Below are positions 12,222-24,901 of a stretch of DNA of 64,000 bases, in pieces. Numbering within the stretch: position 1 is the first letter of the stretch; each line of letters opens with the position of its first letter. A program made the position numbers and the translations under genes. The stretch comes from Dipteronia dyeriana (lineage: Eukaryota > Streptophyta > Magnoliopsida > Sapindales > Sapindaceae), in NCBI GenBank assembly GCA_032871835.1, contig CM065298.1:8853596-8917595 (forward strand), read 5' to 3'. The notes beneath the pieces were generated by a model that saw only the letters and a list, made by a program, of their open reading frames with translations, was not told the origin of the DNA and made no database searches.

Positions 12222-12390
12222 AGGGATTCAAATCAACTGTCAAAAAATGATGTCTTAATTTGTGTTTACCAATTGATTTGAGACACGTGTCTACATTTAT
12301 GGAAGATGTTGAATAAATAAATAAATAAATATAGACACATGTACCAAATTGGTTGGTTAGACATCATTTTAGATAGGTTATTTGAGTCCT
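12222..12390. repeat. Short foldback MITE-like element
   Basis: The left arm (GGGATTCAAATCAAC, then AATGATGTCT, then GACACGTGTCTAC) is mirrored by the right arm (TAGACACATGTACC, then AGACATCATT, then GTTATTTGAGTCC). The fold is about 170 bp with a (AATA)n loop, and TA lies at both outer ends. This is probably a non-autonomous DNA transposon; the superfamily is not certain. It occupies most of the stretch between the MULE and pseudogene P. Confidence 0.55.
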
Positions 12391-13202
12391 ATATGCAGTA
12401 TCCAAATTCAGTATCATTTGGATCGATAGATTGATCAACACCACAACCACTGCTTTGTCGAGCCAATTCCATGGCCAAGCACTCCTTTAATTAAGTCACT
12501 ACTTCATTCTTGGTTGGCCTTTTCACTGAAGTTTGAGATGCATTTGTCACTGCCAATACCATGGCCTTCTTTGAAGAAAAGATGTCAATATCTCCCTCTA
12601 AACTTGGATCAATAATATTTTTAATATCATCTTTTGCAAGAAAGTTAGTAACCCACTGAGTTACATGAGTATTCTCATTTTTTTTTCCTTATCACTAATT
12701 GCCTAGTTATTATCACTAGAAGAACATCAGCAAAGCTGATATATCACTTTTTTTCGTTCAACCAATCTATCACATGAACCTTCCAACATTAAAGTATAAA
12801 ATATGAAAGAAAAGAAAGCAAATTAAACTTCAATTTCATATAAAGATCAAAAATACTTACTCAGGATCTAGATTGCCAGGAGTGCCAGCAACAGCTGTTG
12901 ATACATAAGTGCCACTTTCTGTTGGGAAAGTTCTAGATAGACCAAAATCAACTAACCTGGTTCAAAATTCTCACTCAATAGTATGTTTGCGGACATAATA
13001 CCTCTATGGCCTGTCGGTGGCTTACAGTCATGATGCAGGTACTCCAATCCTATACATTGTGAAGAAATCTGTGCATCATTAGTTCACCCATATGATATTA
13101 ATTGCCAGCTATTAAATCAATAAATTATGATTAGCCTTATGCTGCATCCATTGCTATTCACAGTCTGTTTTCCCAAGTATTCAAGATGATTGCATTTCTA
13201 TC

Positions 13203-14418
13203 TGTTGGGAATTTGAGATGAACGCGGAAGCAACATACCTAATATTTACAACATAACAAATAATTGCATCTATAGTAGATTAGCAGAAGATAAGATGAGA
13301 GAAAATTAAATCAATCACTCATAATACAAGATTTATGTGGAAAACCCTAAATCAGGGAAAAAACCATGGGCCATTAGGACGATAAAGAAAGTTTCACTAT
13401 ATGATAAATTGGTGCAACTAAATACTCCAATATTCTCTATCACACAACTCAAACCCCAAACAATCGAGCCTTACTAACCCTTTAAGCTAACGATCGAGCT
13501 TTATGTCCTAGCTCTCAGCTCATAATGCTCACCGAGTCCTTCTTTGAGTGCACCCCCTCCCAAATATCCCCTTAGGTATCCCTTGAATATCATCTACGGA
13601 TCTCTCTATTGATTCACATATATTTCCTGAATCCCTCCTCAGATATTCCATGGGGTCTCCCCCGAAACCGCCCAATCTTTAATGTTACAGGTGTTCTTTT
13701 GCTCCATATAAATAACTTAGTTACAATATTCTATTTATACTAGTTACATGAAATTTAAACCTATAAGGAAATTAATCTAATACATATACAAGTCTTCTTC
13801 TTCACGTACTATTTCTTTTATTACAAGTCTTCTTCTTTCCACACAAAGAGAAATCATTTTCTTTTAAGCACAAGAACTTCTAGAAACAAACTACTTCCTT
13901 TATTGCTGAGGATTTCCTTTTCCACACATGCTTATGATTCACTACGGTCCGGATCACGGTTGGCCACCCACTCTCTACACCGTTACAAGTCACCTGAAAT
14001 TGACCGCTCAAAAAATCGAGATCCATGCGTCACGTCTAAGGGGAATCACTGTCCCACCTTTGTCTCTACCCACAACACTTTTGACAACGCTATCCTTTGG
14101 AACTGGACTGATGTCCTCATCGCTGTGCAATTGCACATCGCAAGGCATAACACTCATCAAGCACTCCCTAGACTGCTGTCTAAGGCACAACACTTCCCAT
14201 AACACTAGAGATAGCATTATCCATCACTGTCTTTTGCACAGCACTAGGGAAAACACTACCTATAGGCTTTTCATTTCTCAGTTCTTCTAGGTCTTCAAAC
14301 CTCCTTCAAACACCGTCTTCAACTTCCAAATATTTTCTGTCTCTAGAAAATTTTATATCAGTTGAGTCTTGTTTTGTTTATATTGAGTTCAGTTGAGAAT
14401 ATGAGTCAAAGCCTAACA
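13203..14418 (-). mobile_element. Solo LTR inside pseudogene P
   Basis: It starts TGTTGGGAATT, ends GCCTAACA, and is flanked by perfect 5-bp duplications CTATC (13198-13202 and 14419-14423). It shares GATGAACGCGGAA and the following 150 bases with the LTRs of the LARD-like element at 30229-33157, so it is a diverged relative. No internal region or second LTR is present, which means LTR-LTR recombination removed the rest. Overlapping ORFs at 13903-14290 are chance frames in the LTR. Confidence 0.88.
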
Positions 14419-14688
14419 CTATCTATATTTATATATAAAAAAATTTGTCTTAACATCACATGCATGTAGGTTTTTGTATCACAAGCCATCATTCTTCACT
14501 CATAGCCCAAACGTGTCTGTTTAATTACTTAAAAGGAGACAAAGTCTAATTATATACAACTCCAAGACATCACTCACTAGCTATGTGAGGTGAAGGACGC
14601 GTGCGTGAAGCCAAAGCTGATAATATCTATTTAGTGGGTCTAAACCGTTACATTATGATGTGAAAATTGAAGTTCTAAATTTTCTCAT

Positions 14689-16617
14689 TGTAAGTGCACG
14701 AATCAAAGATTCGTATAGCATAAAAGCCAGGTTCGTTTCACAGGGAAATGTGAATTAAGTGGCTAAAAGTCGTTAACTAGAATTAAACTAAAACTAAGTG
14801 CGTGAAATGCACAATCGAGTTTGATTTGCAAAAAAGCTTTTAATACAATTAAATATTATTTGAAGCAAAGAAGCAAAATTCGATATAAATAACTAGATGG
14901 TGTGAGGTATAGTGAGAAGGTACTAGGGAATCAACACAACCATTTAAGATCATCCATTGTTCTTAATCAATCTCAATTAGACACCTCAATTCAATATTAG
15001 GGCTTGTTCTTTAAGATGATCAATAGCAATTAATAACTAAGTTCATCAAACATCTAATCACCTATGGTCATAGAATGAGAAATGATGACAGATTTTTAAA
15101 CACAAGAACTATAAGTCAAACTTAATTAGCAAGGCCATGCACAATCAAGCTTTTCGATTCATTAGAGCTTATAATCAAACTCAAGCATAAATGGTCATCT
15201 ATATAAGGATCTAATTTCTCATATAATCTAATCACTAAATACATGCCAATTTGTGGTCACACATCAACATGAATCCAAGGAAAGAGCATTCAAGCACAAT
15301 GGATGAAACTAAAATGGATGGATTAAAAATGATAGATTAATTAATCACATAGGATACAACAATTTCTTAGCATAGGGGTTTAGTTACACGTCTGAAAAAC
15401 AAAGAAAGAAAGTAAAGTTGTAGAGAAACCCATATCGGTCAACACAAGCCTCTCCTTGCTCCTTGTAGCTCTTGAAATCCACTTAGCCAAGTAGAATCTC
15501 CTCTTGTATCTTCAATGATCTCTAAGATGTGGGTGGATTTAGTATAAATGTGGGTTCTTGTGTTGAATATAAGGTTAAAAATGAAGTTTTTAGGTGTTTG
15601 TAGTTGAGAGGTGGTGTTAGGTGGCTTGGAGGCCACCCTTGGCTGTTTACCGGTGAAAGAGGGTTCAAACTAGGTATTTATAGTGTTCCACAGGGGTGGG
15701 CACAAAAACCGAAACCAAATTGAACCGAACCGAAAAAAAGTATTTGGTTTGGTTCAGTTCAGTTCAAAGCTTCTATTCGGTTCAAACCGATTTGAAATTT
15801 AAAAATCGAATTGAATTCGGTTCGGTTTCGGGTTTGGACATACAAAACTGAAGAAAACCGAATAAACCAAATCGTCTTAATTAATTATTTTGTTAGGTTC
15901 AATTTTATTATTGATTGTTTATCAATGATGTTTTATTTTTGGACTACATTATGTACTACATTTTTTTACTTCTATTTTATAGAGGTTACGAAGATTTTAT
16001 AGTTTGATTGAATATGATTAAATTTTAGATTTGGATCCAAAATAGAGTTATATTTTGTTTAAATTGTTTTTTTTTTTTAACATATTATGTTTTCTTAATA
16101 AAAAAAAAAGCCTAAATGCTAAAAATGCAACTTAAAGGTCCAAAAAATTAAAAAACATATAAAAAAACTTTCAAAGCCCAATAGACTCAAAACTGAATTG
16201 AATCGAACCGAACCGAACCGAGATAAAGCTCAAAACGGTTCAAACCGATTCATATTTTTAAAAACCGAATATATGTCGGTTCAATATGGTTTCAACCAAA
16301 ACCGAACCGAACCGAACCGAATCATGCACGCCCCTAATGTTATGTGAATTTAGGGCACGAAAATATAAAATTATAAAAATACCCTTGGTGGATAATAACA
16401 AAAATACCCTCAGGGGCATGTTGGCCACAATTTTCCACACGTCTTGGTCCTACTTAGAAGCACACTAGGGTGCATTTTGTAGCATTATTTGGGCTGCAAC
16501 GTTTCACTAAATGACGTGACATGTTCTTGGCTGATTTGGTGGTGAATTACCTTTTGATCCCTTAAATTCTTCCTAAATCAGCCAAACTTCAATCTTTCCC
16601 TTGATTTATCAAAAATT
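14689..16617 (-). mobile_element. Probable solo LTR (minus orientation) with a nested small element
   Basis: Read on the minus strand it begins TGTAATTTTTG and ends GTGCACTTACA, so it has TG...CA termini. A TATA box (CACTATAAATACC, complement near 15670-15682) resembles the one at about 22445 in the gypsy region. The flanks CTCAT and CCAAT match only 3 of 5, so the target duplication is not demonstrated. It separates kinase-exon pieces of pseudogene P. Without the nested element at 15692-16335 it is about 1.3 kb. Confidence 0.5.
15692..16335. mobile_element. Non-autonomous TIR element with GAACC-repeat arms
   Basis: The left end AGGGGTGGGCAC and right end (complement) AGGGGCGTGCAT are inverted repeats. 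Both arms carry tandem GAACC/GGTTC pentamer-type repeats (ACCGAACCGAACCG). The middle is AT-rich and non-coding. The layout matches widespread hAT-like plant MITEs. The presumed 8-bp target duplication is too decayed to prove. It sits next to the TATA box of the host LTR. Confidence 0.6.
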
Positions 16618-16689
16618 ACACCAATGCCTCTGAATTCCCGAAATCACCAACAAGGTTTGTCAAGTTTCTATGATAAGCTCTTGTTAGAA

Positions 16690-17308
16690 TCTTGATGCAG
16701 GAGCCTTGTCATTGGATTATATGGAGGGGTTGGATCGGAAAAATACCAAGGAAAAGGGGCAAATTAATCCTACTAGTCCGGGAGACGGAGTTGGAATGAT
16801 GTGAAACTTTCACATTTAATGTGGATCGGTGAGATCTTCGAAATTCAAGACCTTTGGTAGTGAGGCATACCGTTTTTTAGCCGAATTCCTTCGTTTAGGC
16901 ATCAAAATTATCGTTTTGCCATTTTAGAAAAGTTTTAATTTCACAATAAATTTAGTTTTCCAAATTCGAATCAACTTCCGTCAATTCTGGTTTGCTTAGA
17001 ATCTTTAGTTTTATTTGTTTCCGTATGTAACTCAAATTTGTCATTTTTGGTGATTTTTGTTATTTCGGGTTTTTGGTTAGGGTTTATTTACTTTAAATAG
17101 ACCTGTAAGCCACTTTTGTTGGGCAATTTTTGATGATTAATAAAATTCAGAGAATTATTTCTCAACTATCCAATTACACATCCTTCGCGCGCAAAGATTG
17201 TCTTATCTGAAGCCTAGTATTCTGGCATCCGTGCACGGATCAACAGAATATTAGTAGGTTGTTTCTAATTGTTTCTTGCAGGTTTTTCTCGACAGAGCTT
17301 CCGTTACA
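16690..17308 (+). repeat. 5' LTR of the gypsy element
   Basis: It pairs with about 24256-24901. The 3' end TTCCGTTACA is clear; the 5' end is approximate because the match fades at the junction with kinase-exon sequence. It contains the promoter-proximal TTTAAATAGACC block. Confidence 0.8.
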
Positions 17309-17313
17309 CCATT

Positions 17314-17325
17314 TGGTATCAAAGC
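17314..17325 (+). other. Primer-binding site of the gypsy element
   Basis: TGGTATCAAAGC lies 5 bases after the LTR end. It is one mismatch from the standard initiator-methionine tRNA site TGGTATCAGAGC. Confidence 0.8.
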
Positions 17326-17336
17326 AGTGTTCGTTC

Positions 17337-18363
17337 GAGATGACATCAACACGCCGCTGAATAGACGACAACCAAACTGGATCACTGTAGAAGAGGCCAT
17401 TGAACGTGAACGTACGACACAGTTGGAGCAGCAGGTTGCGTAATTAACCGAGCAACTCGCCGCGTTAATCGCTAACCAAAATCCCTCCCCGCCTCGAATC
17501 CCTCGCAAGAGTGGTGACGAGGAGGAAATCGATGATGAGAGTTACGAGGAAGTAAAGGTTCCGCAGCCTAGGCGACCAGTGCAAGACCACGAAGAGAATC
17601 GACGGTGGGAGTCGGGGATGAGAACAGATGTCCCGGATTTTCAAGGGCTCCTGCAACCAGAAGAATTCCTCGAATAGCTCAGAGTTGTCGAAGAAATTTT
17701 AGAGTTCAAACGAGTTTCGGAGAATGCATAAGTGGCCTTGGTGGCAACTCGACTTCGGGGTCAGGCAGCCGCGTGGTTGTAGCAGCTCAAACTCACTCGG
17801 TATCGCTCTAGAAAGACTAAGCTCACAGATTGGGAAAAGATGAAGAGGAAGATGCGAGCAGAATTTTTGCCCCATAATTTTTAGAAATTGATGTATTAGA
17901 GGTTGCAGAATTTGAGGCAAGAAGTGCAAACGGTTGATGATTATATAGCAGAATTTTATCAGCTGCTAGTGCGTAATGATATTCAAGAAACCTAAGATCA
18001 GTTGGTGGCCAGATATTGCGGGGGGTTACGTCAACAAATCCTAGATGTGGTGAATCTTTTTGACCTAATCACGATTTTAGATGCACATCAAAGAGCCTTG
18101 CAGATAGAAAAAACCCTATCACGAAGAACTGGAGGGGGAACATTTTCAAGCAACAATGAAGGAACGTTTGGTAGAACAGGAGCCAGCAGCAGCAACACGG
18201 GTCAACGACAGCGGACGGTAGCCAGCAACAGTGGAGGCGTTCCGCGTCCGAACACCAACCAGGTCCAGTCACCGAACAATCAGGTTCACCCAAGAACAGT
18301 GTCTGGTGGGCTACGATGTTTCAACTGTGGCGAGGTAGGACACCGCCAATCAGAGTGTCGATA
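17337..18363 (+). pseudogene. gypsy gag with zinc knuckle (many stops)
   Basis: One long frame can be followed through stops: NTPLNRRQPNWITVEEAIER, then the capsid-type region (TDWEKMKRKMRAEFLPHNF, LRQEVQTVDDYIAEFYQLL, VARYCGGLRQQI), a Ser/Asn-rich linker, and a CCHC knuckle CFNCGEVGHRQSEC near 18320-18360. In-frame stops include TAA after 17440, TAG after 17673, TAG near 17778, TAG near 17881 and 17896, and TAG at 18361. Most can be explained by one C-to-T change from CAG or CAA. Confidence 0.82.
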
Positions 18364-19950
18364 GTTGAGAAAAAGATCAGCTTTGTTCAATGAAACAGAT
18401 GATGGCGGAGAGGGAGATATAGAGGTTGGAGAAGAGGCTCGGTTTGATGAAGAAGGTGCTACCGAAGAAGATTTTGTTGGAGGTGATTCTGGTCCGTTGT
18501 TGGTAGTACAACACACTTTCTAAACACCATGAGCTGACGAAAGTGATTGGCTTCGAAACAACGTGTTTCAATCGACTTGCACTATTTTAGGTAAGGTGTG
18601 TAGATATATTATCGACGAGGGTAATTGTGGAAATATTATGGCCACTGAAGCGGTTCAAAAATTGGGACTTAAAACGCAAAAACACCCAAAACAGTATAAG
18701 TTGGTGTAGCTGTAAAAGAGCGGAGAGATAACAGTGTCGGAAAGAGTTCTCGTCTCTTTCTCGATGGGAACCAACTATAAGGACCATGTATGGTGTGATG
18801 TGTTCCACATGGACGCATGTCATCTGCTACTCGAAAGACCATGGCAATATGCCCGGAAAGTGAAGCATGACAAGTTCCTGACCACCTACACTCTACGATT
18901 CAACAATACTAACATAGTGCTATTACCTGGTAAGGGTCTAAAAAAACCCAAATCACTTGATAGTACAAATTTACTTTCTTTTGCTAGGTTTGAGACAGAG
19001 ATGGAGAAAGCAAAGATAGTGTTTGTGTTGCTAAACAAGAAAAGGCAGTCCTGGTCGAAATCCTTCAAGACGCGGTTCCACTAATGTCAGAATTCTCGGA
19101 GGTGTTTCCTAACGAATTGCCTAAGGGGCTCCCACCCCTGAGAGACATTCAACACTAGTTTGACTTTGAACCATGAGGGATACTACTTAACCGTCCTCAT
19201 TACAGAATGAGTCCTGTGGAGCACGAAGAGTTACAGAGACAGGTAGAAGAATTGTTGGCCAAGGGTCACATCCGTGAGAGCCTTAGCCCGTGCGCAATAC
19301 CGGCCCTTCTAATTCCAAAAAAATATGGGTCCTAAAGGATGTGCTTGGACAGTCGTGCGATCAATAAAATCAAAGTGAGATATCGGTTTCCTATTCCCCG
19401 GTTGAATGACTTACTTGATCAGATTAGTGGGGCTACTGTGTTCACTAAACTGGACCTGAAGAGCGGATATCACCAGATCAGAATTTGACCTGGAGATGAA
19501 TGGAAAACTGCGTTTAAGACGCGAGAGGGTTTGTATGAATGGATGGTCATGCCCTTCGGTTTATCTAATGCGCCCAGCACATTCATAAGAGTAATGAACC
19601 AAGCTTTACGACCATTTATCGGAAAATTCATCGTCGTATACTTTGACGATATTCTAATCTATAGTGCACACCCTGAACAGCACAAATAACACCTTCGTGA
19701 AGTGTTAACTATCCTGTGCGCATAGAAATTTGTTATAGCCACAAGTAAATGTGTTTTCATGACATCCAAAGTGTTATTTTTGGGTTATATAATTTCAAGG
19801 GAAGGATTACAGTTGGATGAGTCAGAAATCAAAGCCTTCAAGCAATGGCCTCAGCCCAAAACTGTCACGGAAGTCAGGAGTTTTCATGGTTTGGCAGCCT
19901 TCTATAGGCGTTTCATCTTACATTTTAGCAGCATCATGGCTCCATAACTG
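18364..19950 (+). pseudogene. gypsy protease region and reverse transcriptase
   Basis: The protease part (about 18540-18700) is badly decayed (IIDEGNCGNIMATEAVQKLG). RT follows from about 19084: [53 protein letters not shown] and [17 protein letters not shown]. The catalytic box YFDDILIYS is intact near 19639-19665. Stops interrupt at several codons (for example after PKKYGS and after HQIRI). RT residues survive but no intact frame does. Confidence 0.85.
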
Positions 19951-21717
19951 ACTGTATAAAAAAAGACAAATTCGAATGGACTCCAGAGGCTGATGAAGCC
20001 TTTAAATTCATCAAGTTACGGCTGACAACAACCCTTATATTAGTCCTACCAGATTTTTCATAGCCTTTCGAGCTTCACAGTGATGCCTCTAAGTTGGGCA
20101 TAAGAGCCGTGTTAAGTCAAGCTAGCAAACCAGTAGCGTTTTTCAGTGAAAAGTTATCAGGGGCAAGATCCCGGTACAACACCTACGACATTGAGTTCTA
20201 CGTTGTGGTTCAAGCCATGAAACATTGGAGACACTACCTTTTCCATCGTGAATTCATCCTTTTTACAGATCACGAAGCTCTAAAACATCTCCACAGTCAA
20301 GATAAAATTCCGGCTAGACATGCAGCTTGGTCAGCTTATCTACAACAGTTCACATTCGTTTTGAAACACAAAGGAGGTACTTCTAACAGAGTTACAGATG
20401 CATTGAGTCGACGAAGTAACTTGTTGTCCACTATGAGTCTCTCAGTACCATGTTTTGAATTATTCCGTGAGACACTTGCTACGGACCCGTATTTCTCAGC
20501 CAATTTGATAGCTTTGCAGTCAGGAGAGAACTCAGAATTTTTATTGGTAAATGGGTTTTTGTTTAAGGGAAATCAGTTGTGCATTCCTGACTGCAGCTTG
20601 CGACTGTAAATCATTAAGGAACTACATGGGGAAGGGCATGTGGGACGAGATCGTACACTCTAATTAGTCAATGCAAGTTATTTTTGGTCTACGATTCGAA
20701 GAGAAATGGAGCGTTATGTGGAACGTTGTCAAGTTTGGTAAGTTTTAAAAGGGAAGGCCACTAATGCAGGTCTGTATTTACTGTTTCCAATATCGACTGA
20801 ACCATGGACAGAAGTGAGCATGGATTTCATCCTCGGGTTACCAAGAACTCAACGAGGTTTTGATTTGATTTTTGTAGTTGTGGACAGGTTTTCGAAGATG
20901 GTTCACTTCATTCCGTACAAAAAGACCACATACGCAGTTAGTGGTGCTCAACTTTTTTTTTCGAGAAGTATATCGTTTGCATGTACTGCCTAATTCCATC
21001 GTGTCCGATCGAGACCCCCGTTTTCTTAGCCACTTTTGGCGTAGCTTGTGGAAGTTAGTGAACACGCGGTTTGATTTTAGCAGTGCATATCACCCACAGA
21101 TGGATGGACAGACCGAAGTAGTTAACAGGTCCTTGAGAAATTTATTGTGAAGCCTAGTAGGTGAGAATACTCGGGTTTGGGATCAAAAGCTTAGCCAGGT
21201 CGAATTTGCGCATTATCACGTAATAAATTTGAGCATAGGTTTTAGTCCTTTTCAAGTGGTGTACTCGGCCATCTCTTGTGGTCCGCTTGACTTACTACCT
21301 CTTCCAAACAAGATTCGGATTCATAGAAAAGCTGAGGATTTCGTTCAACATTTGCAGGAAACTCACAAGCAAGTTCATGACAACTTGTTAAAATCCATAG
21401 CAAAGTATCAAACTTCAGCTGACAAGAAACGTCGCCTGGTGGAGTTTGAGGTGGAGGATTTTGTTTGGGCTATCTTGACTAAAGATCGTTTTGCAGTTGG
21501 GGAATACAACAAACTTACGGTAAAGAAGGTCGGTCCTTTTGAGGTGATTGAGAAGATAAATCCAAACGCATACCGATTAAAGCTTCCTAGCCATATTCGT
21601 ACAGCTGATGTGTTCAATGTGAAACATCTGGTGCCTTGTTTTGGTGATTTTGAGGAGGAGGATACGACGTCGAGGTCAACATTTTTCTACCCTGGAGGGA
21701 CTGATGCAGCAGCCTGA
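19951..21717 (+). pseudogene. gypsy RNase H and integrase
   Basis: A frameshift near 19960 precedes RNase H (FELHSDASKLGIRAVLSQ, SGARSRYNTYDIEFYVVVQA, FTDHEALKHL, TDALSRRSN). The integrase zinc finger is partial (GHVGRDRT, ERCQVW). The catalytic core keeps Asp in MDFILGLP, Asp in SDRDPRFLSHF and Glu in DGQTEVVNRS. A one-base frameshift lies in a poly-T run near 20950-20960. The C-terminal part (21229-21717) ends with YRLKLPSHIRTADVFNVKHL. I see no clear chromodomain. Confidence 0.85.
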
Positions 21718-21759
21718 TCGAAACGATTTATATACCTATTTGAGGTCCCCATTACCTAT

Positions 21760-24255
21760 CTTTTGTTCTATTTTTTGAGCATATTTTGGTATTTAATGTT
21801 TTTGTAAGCCTTGTGTAGGTACAAGTTTCCTACGGAAGGTATTTGAGCTTAATTGAAGAGTTTTGGAGGTTAGATGGGCTGAAATGGAAATGGACTGTGC
21901 TGAACACCCAAAATTCGAGGTTCATATCTCCCTCCTCAAAGTGAATTGGGTTTCGTACCACCTATTTATAGAAAGCCTCAGGATTCTTCTTTCCAGTAGT
22001 TTTTACGGATTGCAATTCCGGGTTTTCTAGAGGGAGATATGTTTGTTTTCGTAACGGTGCGCAAGGCTAGAAAAACGACAGCGGCTGAAAGCTTTATGCA
22101 GAACACCTAACTTTCAGGGACCATATCTTCCTCCTCAAATCTAACTACATTTTTTGTTACCACTTTTCGGAAAGCCCCGGGTGTCTTATTTCTAACGCAC
22201 TTTACGGGTTGTAATTCCGGGTTTTCTAGAAGAAGTTATGATCATTTTCATAACGGTACGCACTGCTGGCGCTGGTGAAGCGCCACTCGACCAACTCACC
22301 CTCACCAGCGCAAAATACCAGTAGGTTGGCGCTGGTTGACCAGCGCACCCCTCACCAGTGCACGTGCTCAGATTTGCCATTTTCAGCCCGTTTTTGAGGG
22401 GGCAATCTTATCTTTTCACACCCAATTCTTACCCTAACCTCCCAACACTATAAATACCTCCATTTCTCACCTTCCATAGATCACACACACACCTCCCACA
22501 CATCTCCCACAACCCAGACAAACTCTAATCTATCTTCTTCATCTCTTCTATCTACTTTACCAAATAAGTGAGTGATTCAAGCTCCCATGGAGGTTTTTCC
22601 TCCGTGGGAGCTCACCATACACCTCTACCACCCTTTATACATGTCATCCACCCAATTGAGAGTAGATTGCAAGGATATAGGAGAAGTCTTTGACCAAAAA
22701 CGAGCCAAGCATGGAAAAGAGCTTTATGAGGAGTTTTCTCCAAGGGTTGTTTCTATTTACTCATTCTCTTTGTATTTCTTATTTTCTTAATTGTGTATCA
22801 CGAATTTAGGAATTTGTAAACCTTTCACATGTGCTATATATGCATTTTTGTACTTTAATTCATTTGAGTTTTGTTTTGCTCTTAGAATTATATGTTTTTA
22901 TGCTCTTATTATGATATGTATGTGTATGAATGACTTGAAATTGATATGTATGCATGATTGAGATTAGGAGTAGTGTAATTTAATGTAGGAGTAGATTACT
23001 TTAGCTTCCCATGATTGTTTGTATGTTAATGGATGACCAAAATGCCATGTATTGATGATTTGAGTGATTGGGGATTTTTTCCCCTAAAGAGTGGAAAATG
23101 CTAGTTCATGCATTTAGGTGCTAAATTGGCTTTGGTTCATTTCCTTGCACTTAATGGGTCTTTTTAGGACACAATTTCCCTTCCTTGGCTGGATTGGGTG
23201 GTGAATTGGTTTAGGGATAATTCCCAAATCAAAAGGATGAACCCTTAATTCATATTGAATGTACTTAATGTCTTAGCAATTACATTGATGCACATTAGTG
23301 TTAGGTGAGCATATTTTCCATTCGTATTCATCCATCTTAGGGAGTCTAGAGAGATTAGGAGAGAGAGCTCTCTCTTGTTAATGGGGTTGTGCATTCATGA
23401 GATTGGAGAACGTCGTAGTCGTCCAGTGGTGAGGACAACTCGGATTGACACTCGAGAAGACTCGGTGTTCGATTCCCGGTTACGGATGAGGGGTCTCCTT
23501 TCTATCTATTTTGTATTTCTTTCCTTGTATCTTTGTCTCTTTTTCGAGGTGTAGTCTCATTCATTGGGAATTTGATATAAACCTAGTATTGTTGCCTATT
23601 TCGTTGCATATGTTTGTTATTGGTTGAGTAGCCCTTCGAAATGCTTAAAGCCTTGAGTGGTTAGCCACCCCTTCATTGAACCTAGGTTATGTGTGATGGA
23701 TCGAGAGGTGAAGCACTCAAATTGCATTTTGTAGATTGGCAACTACGTGTAGAGCTTGCGCACGGCTTTGCACGTATTGTCGTTACATGTGTCTTATTGT
23801 TCTTAATTAACCGAGTGCAGTTCGAACAACCATCTAGAGATAGGTTGTTGGTGCATTTCGGTATAGTTGATTGTCGTTGGAGTGAGGGCAATTGGTGAGG
23901 ATTAAGTGAGCACAGCATTCATCCTGGACTATGCATGTTGTATGAAATTGTGTGATTGCTATGGTGGAGTCATTTGCTTATTGTAACCATTTACATTCCA
24001 GATCACTCCATTCTATCCTATCATTGTACATATTGTTTATTTATATAGTTTGTTAGGTTAGTTTAGCATTTAGTTTTCCACAACTCTTTGCATACGCAAC
24101 ACACGAGTCCGCTCGGAGTGTTGTAATAATAGCTAGAACTAGAGACGATCGGTGAATCCCACCTCTTTGTGGAACGATCCTTGCTTGCCACTGTGCTAGT
24201 CTTTGTGACTCGCAAGCTTGCGAGGCCGAACTTAAATGTTCATATTTGACAACAC
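21760..24255 (+). mobile_element. Long non-coding 3' region of the gypsy element, probably with a nested LTR
   Basis: The region has no coding frame. A good promoter-like block CACTATAAATACCTCC lies at about 22445, followed by CT/CA-rich leader sequence. The right end (GTGAATCCCACC...GTGGAACGATCCTTGCTTGCCA...CTCGCAAGCTTGCGAGGCC) resembles the termini of the LTR-like units at 14689 and 46163. This suggests a solo LTR inserted next to the gypsy 3' LTR, but I could not find its target duplication, so limits are approximate. The alternative is an unusually long untranslated 3' region. Confidence 0.4.
21905..22265 (+). repeat. Diverged tandem duplication of about 170 bp
   Basis: Two copies each contain CATATC(T)YCCTCCTCAAA, then TTTCGGAAAGCC or ATAGAAAGCC, then AATTCCGGGTTTTCTAGA and CGTAACGGT or CATAACGGT. 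Copy one is about 21905-22072 and copy two about 22110-22265. The pair lies inside the non-coding 3' region of the gypsy element. Confidence 0.7.
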
Positions 24256-24901
24256 TGTAACGACGTGTCCGTCACAGCCTTGTCATTGGGTTATATGGAG
24301 GGGGTTGGATCGGAAAAAGACTAAGAAAAATGGGCAAATCAATCCTACTAGTCCGGGCGACAGAGTCGGAATGATGTGAAACTTTCACAGTTAATGCGGA
24401 TCGGTGAGATCTTCAAAACTCACGACCTTTGGTCGAGTGGCATACCCTTTTTTAGCCGAATTCCTTCGTTTAGGCATCGAAATTATCGTTTTTGCCATTT
24501 TAGGAAAGTTTTAATTTCGCAATAACTTTAGTTTTCCAAATGCGAATCGACTTCCGTCAATTCCAGTTTGCTTAGAATCTTTAGTTTTATTTGTTTCCGT
24601 ACGTAACTCAAATTTGCTATTTTTGATAATTTTTGTTATTTTAGGTTTTTTGGGCCACCAGGATTTCAGAATTAGGGTTAGGGTTTGTTTACTTTAAATA
24701 GACCTGTAAGCCACTTTTGTTGGGCAGTTTTTGATGATTAATAAAATTCAGAGAATTATTTCTCAACTATCCAATTACACATCCTTCATGCGCGAAGATT
24801 GTCGTATTTGAAGCCTAGTATTCTGGCATTCGTGCCCGGATCAACAGAATATTAGTAGGTTGTTTCTAATTGTTTATTTTCTCGACAGAGCTTCCGCTAC
24901 A
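24256..24901 (+). repeat. 3' LTR of the gypsy element
   Basis: Starts TGTAACGACG and ends TTCCGCTACA. Compared with the 5' LTR it has about 25 extra bases near 24655-24680 and lacks a short CTTGCAGGT segment. Pseudogene P sequence resumes just after it. Confidence 0.75.

Larger units (their letters stand above)
16690..24901 (+). mobile_element. Degenerate Ty3/gypsy retrotransposon inside pseudogene P
   Basis: Direct repeats at about 16690-17308 and 24256-24901 are the LTRs. Both contain CTTGTCATTGG, ACTAGTCCGGG, TTTAAATAGACCTGTAAGCC and the end GACAGAGCTTCCG. After the left LTR comes TGGTATCAAAGC, an initiator-tRNA-type primer-binding site. Gag, protease, RT, RNase H and integrase follow in gypsy order (integrase last). 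Kinase-exon sequence lies immediately left and right, so the element split pseudogene P. I could not define a 5-bp target duplication. Many stop codons and a few frameshifts make it inactive. About 2.5 kb of non-coding DNA lies between the integrase end and the 3' LTR. Confidence 0.88.

Noticed and set aside
13903..14290. Overlapping ORFs of 99 and 120 codons
   Set aside because: They lie wholly within the solo LTR at 13203-14418, in overlapping frames.
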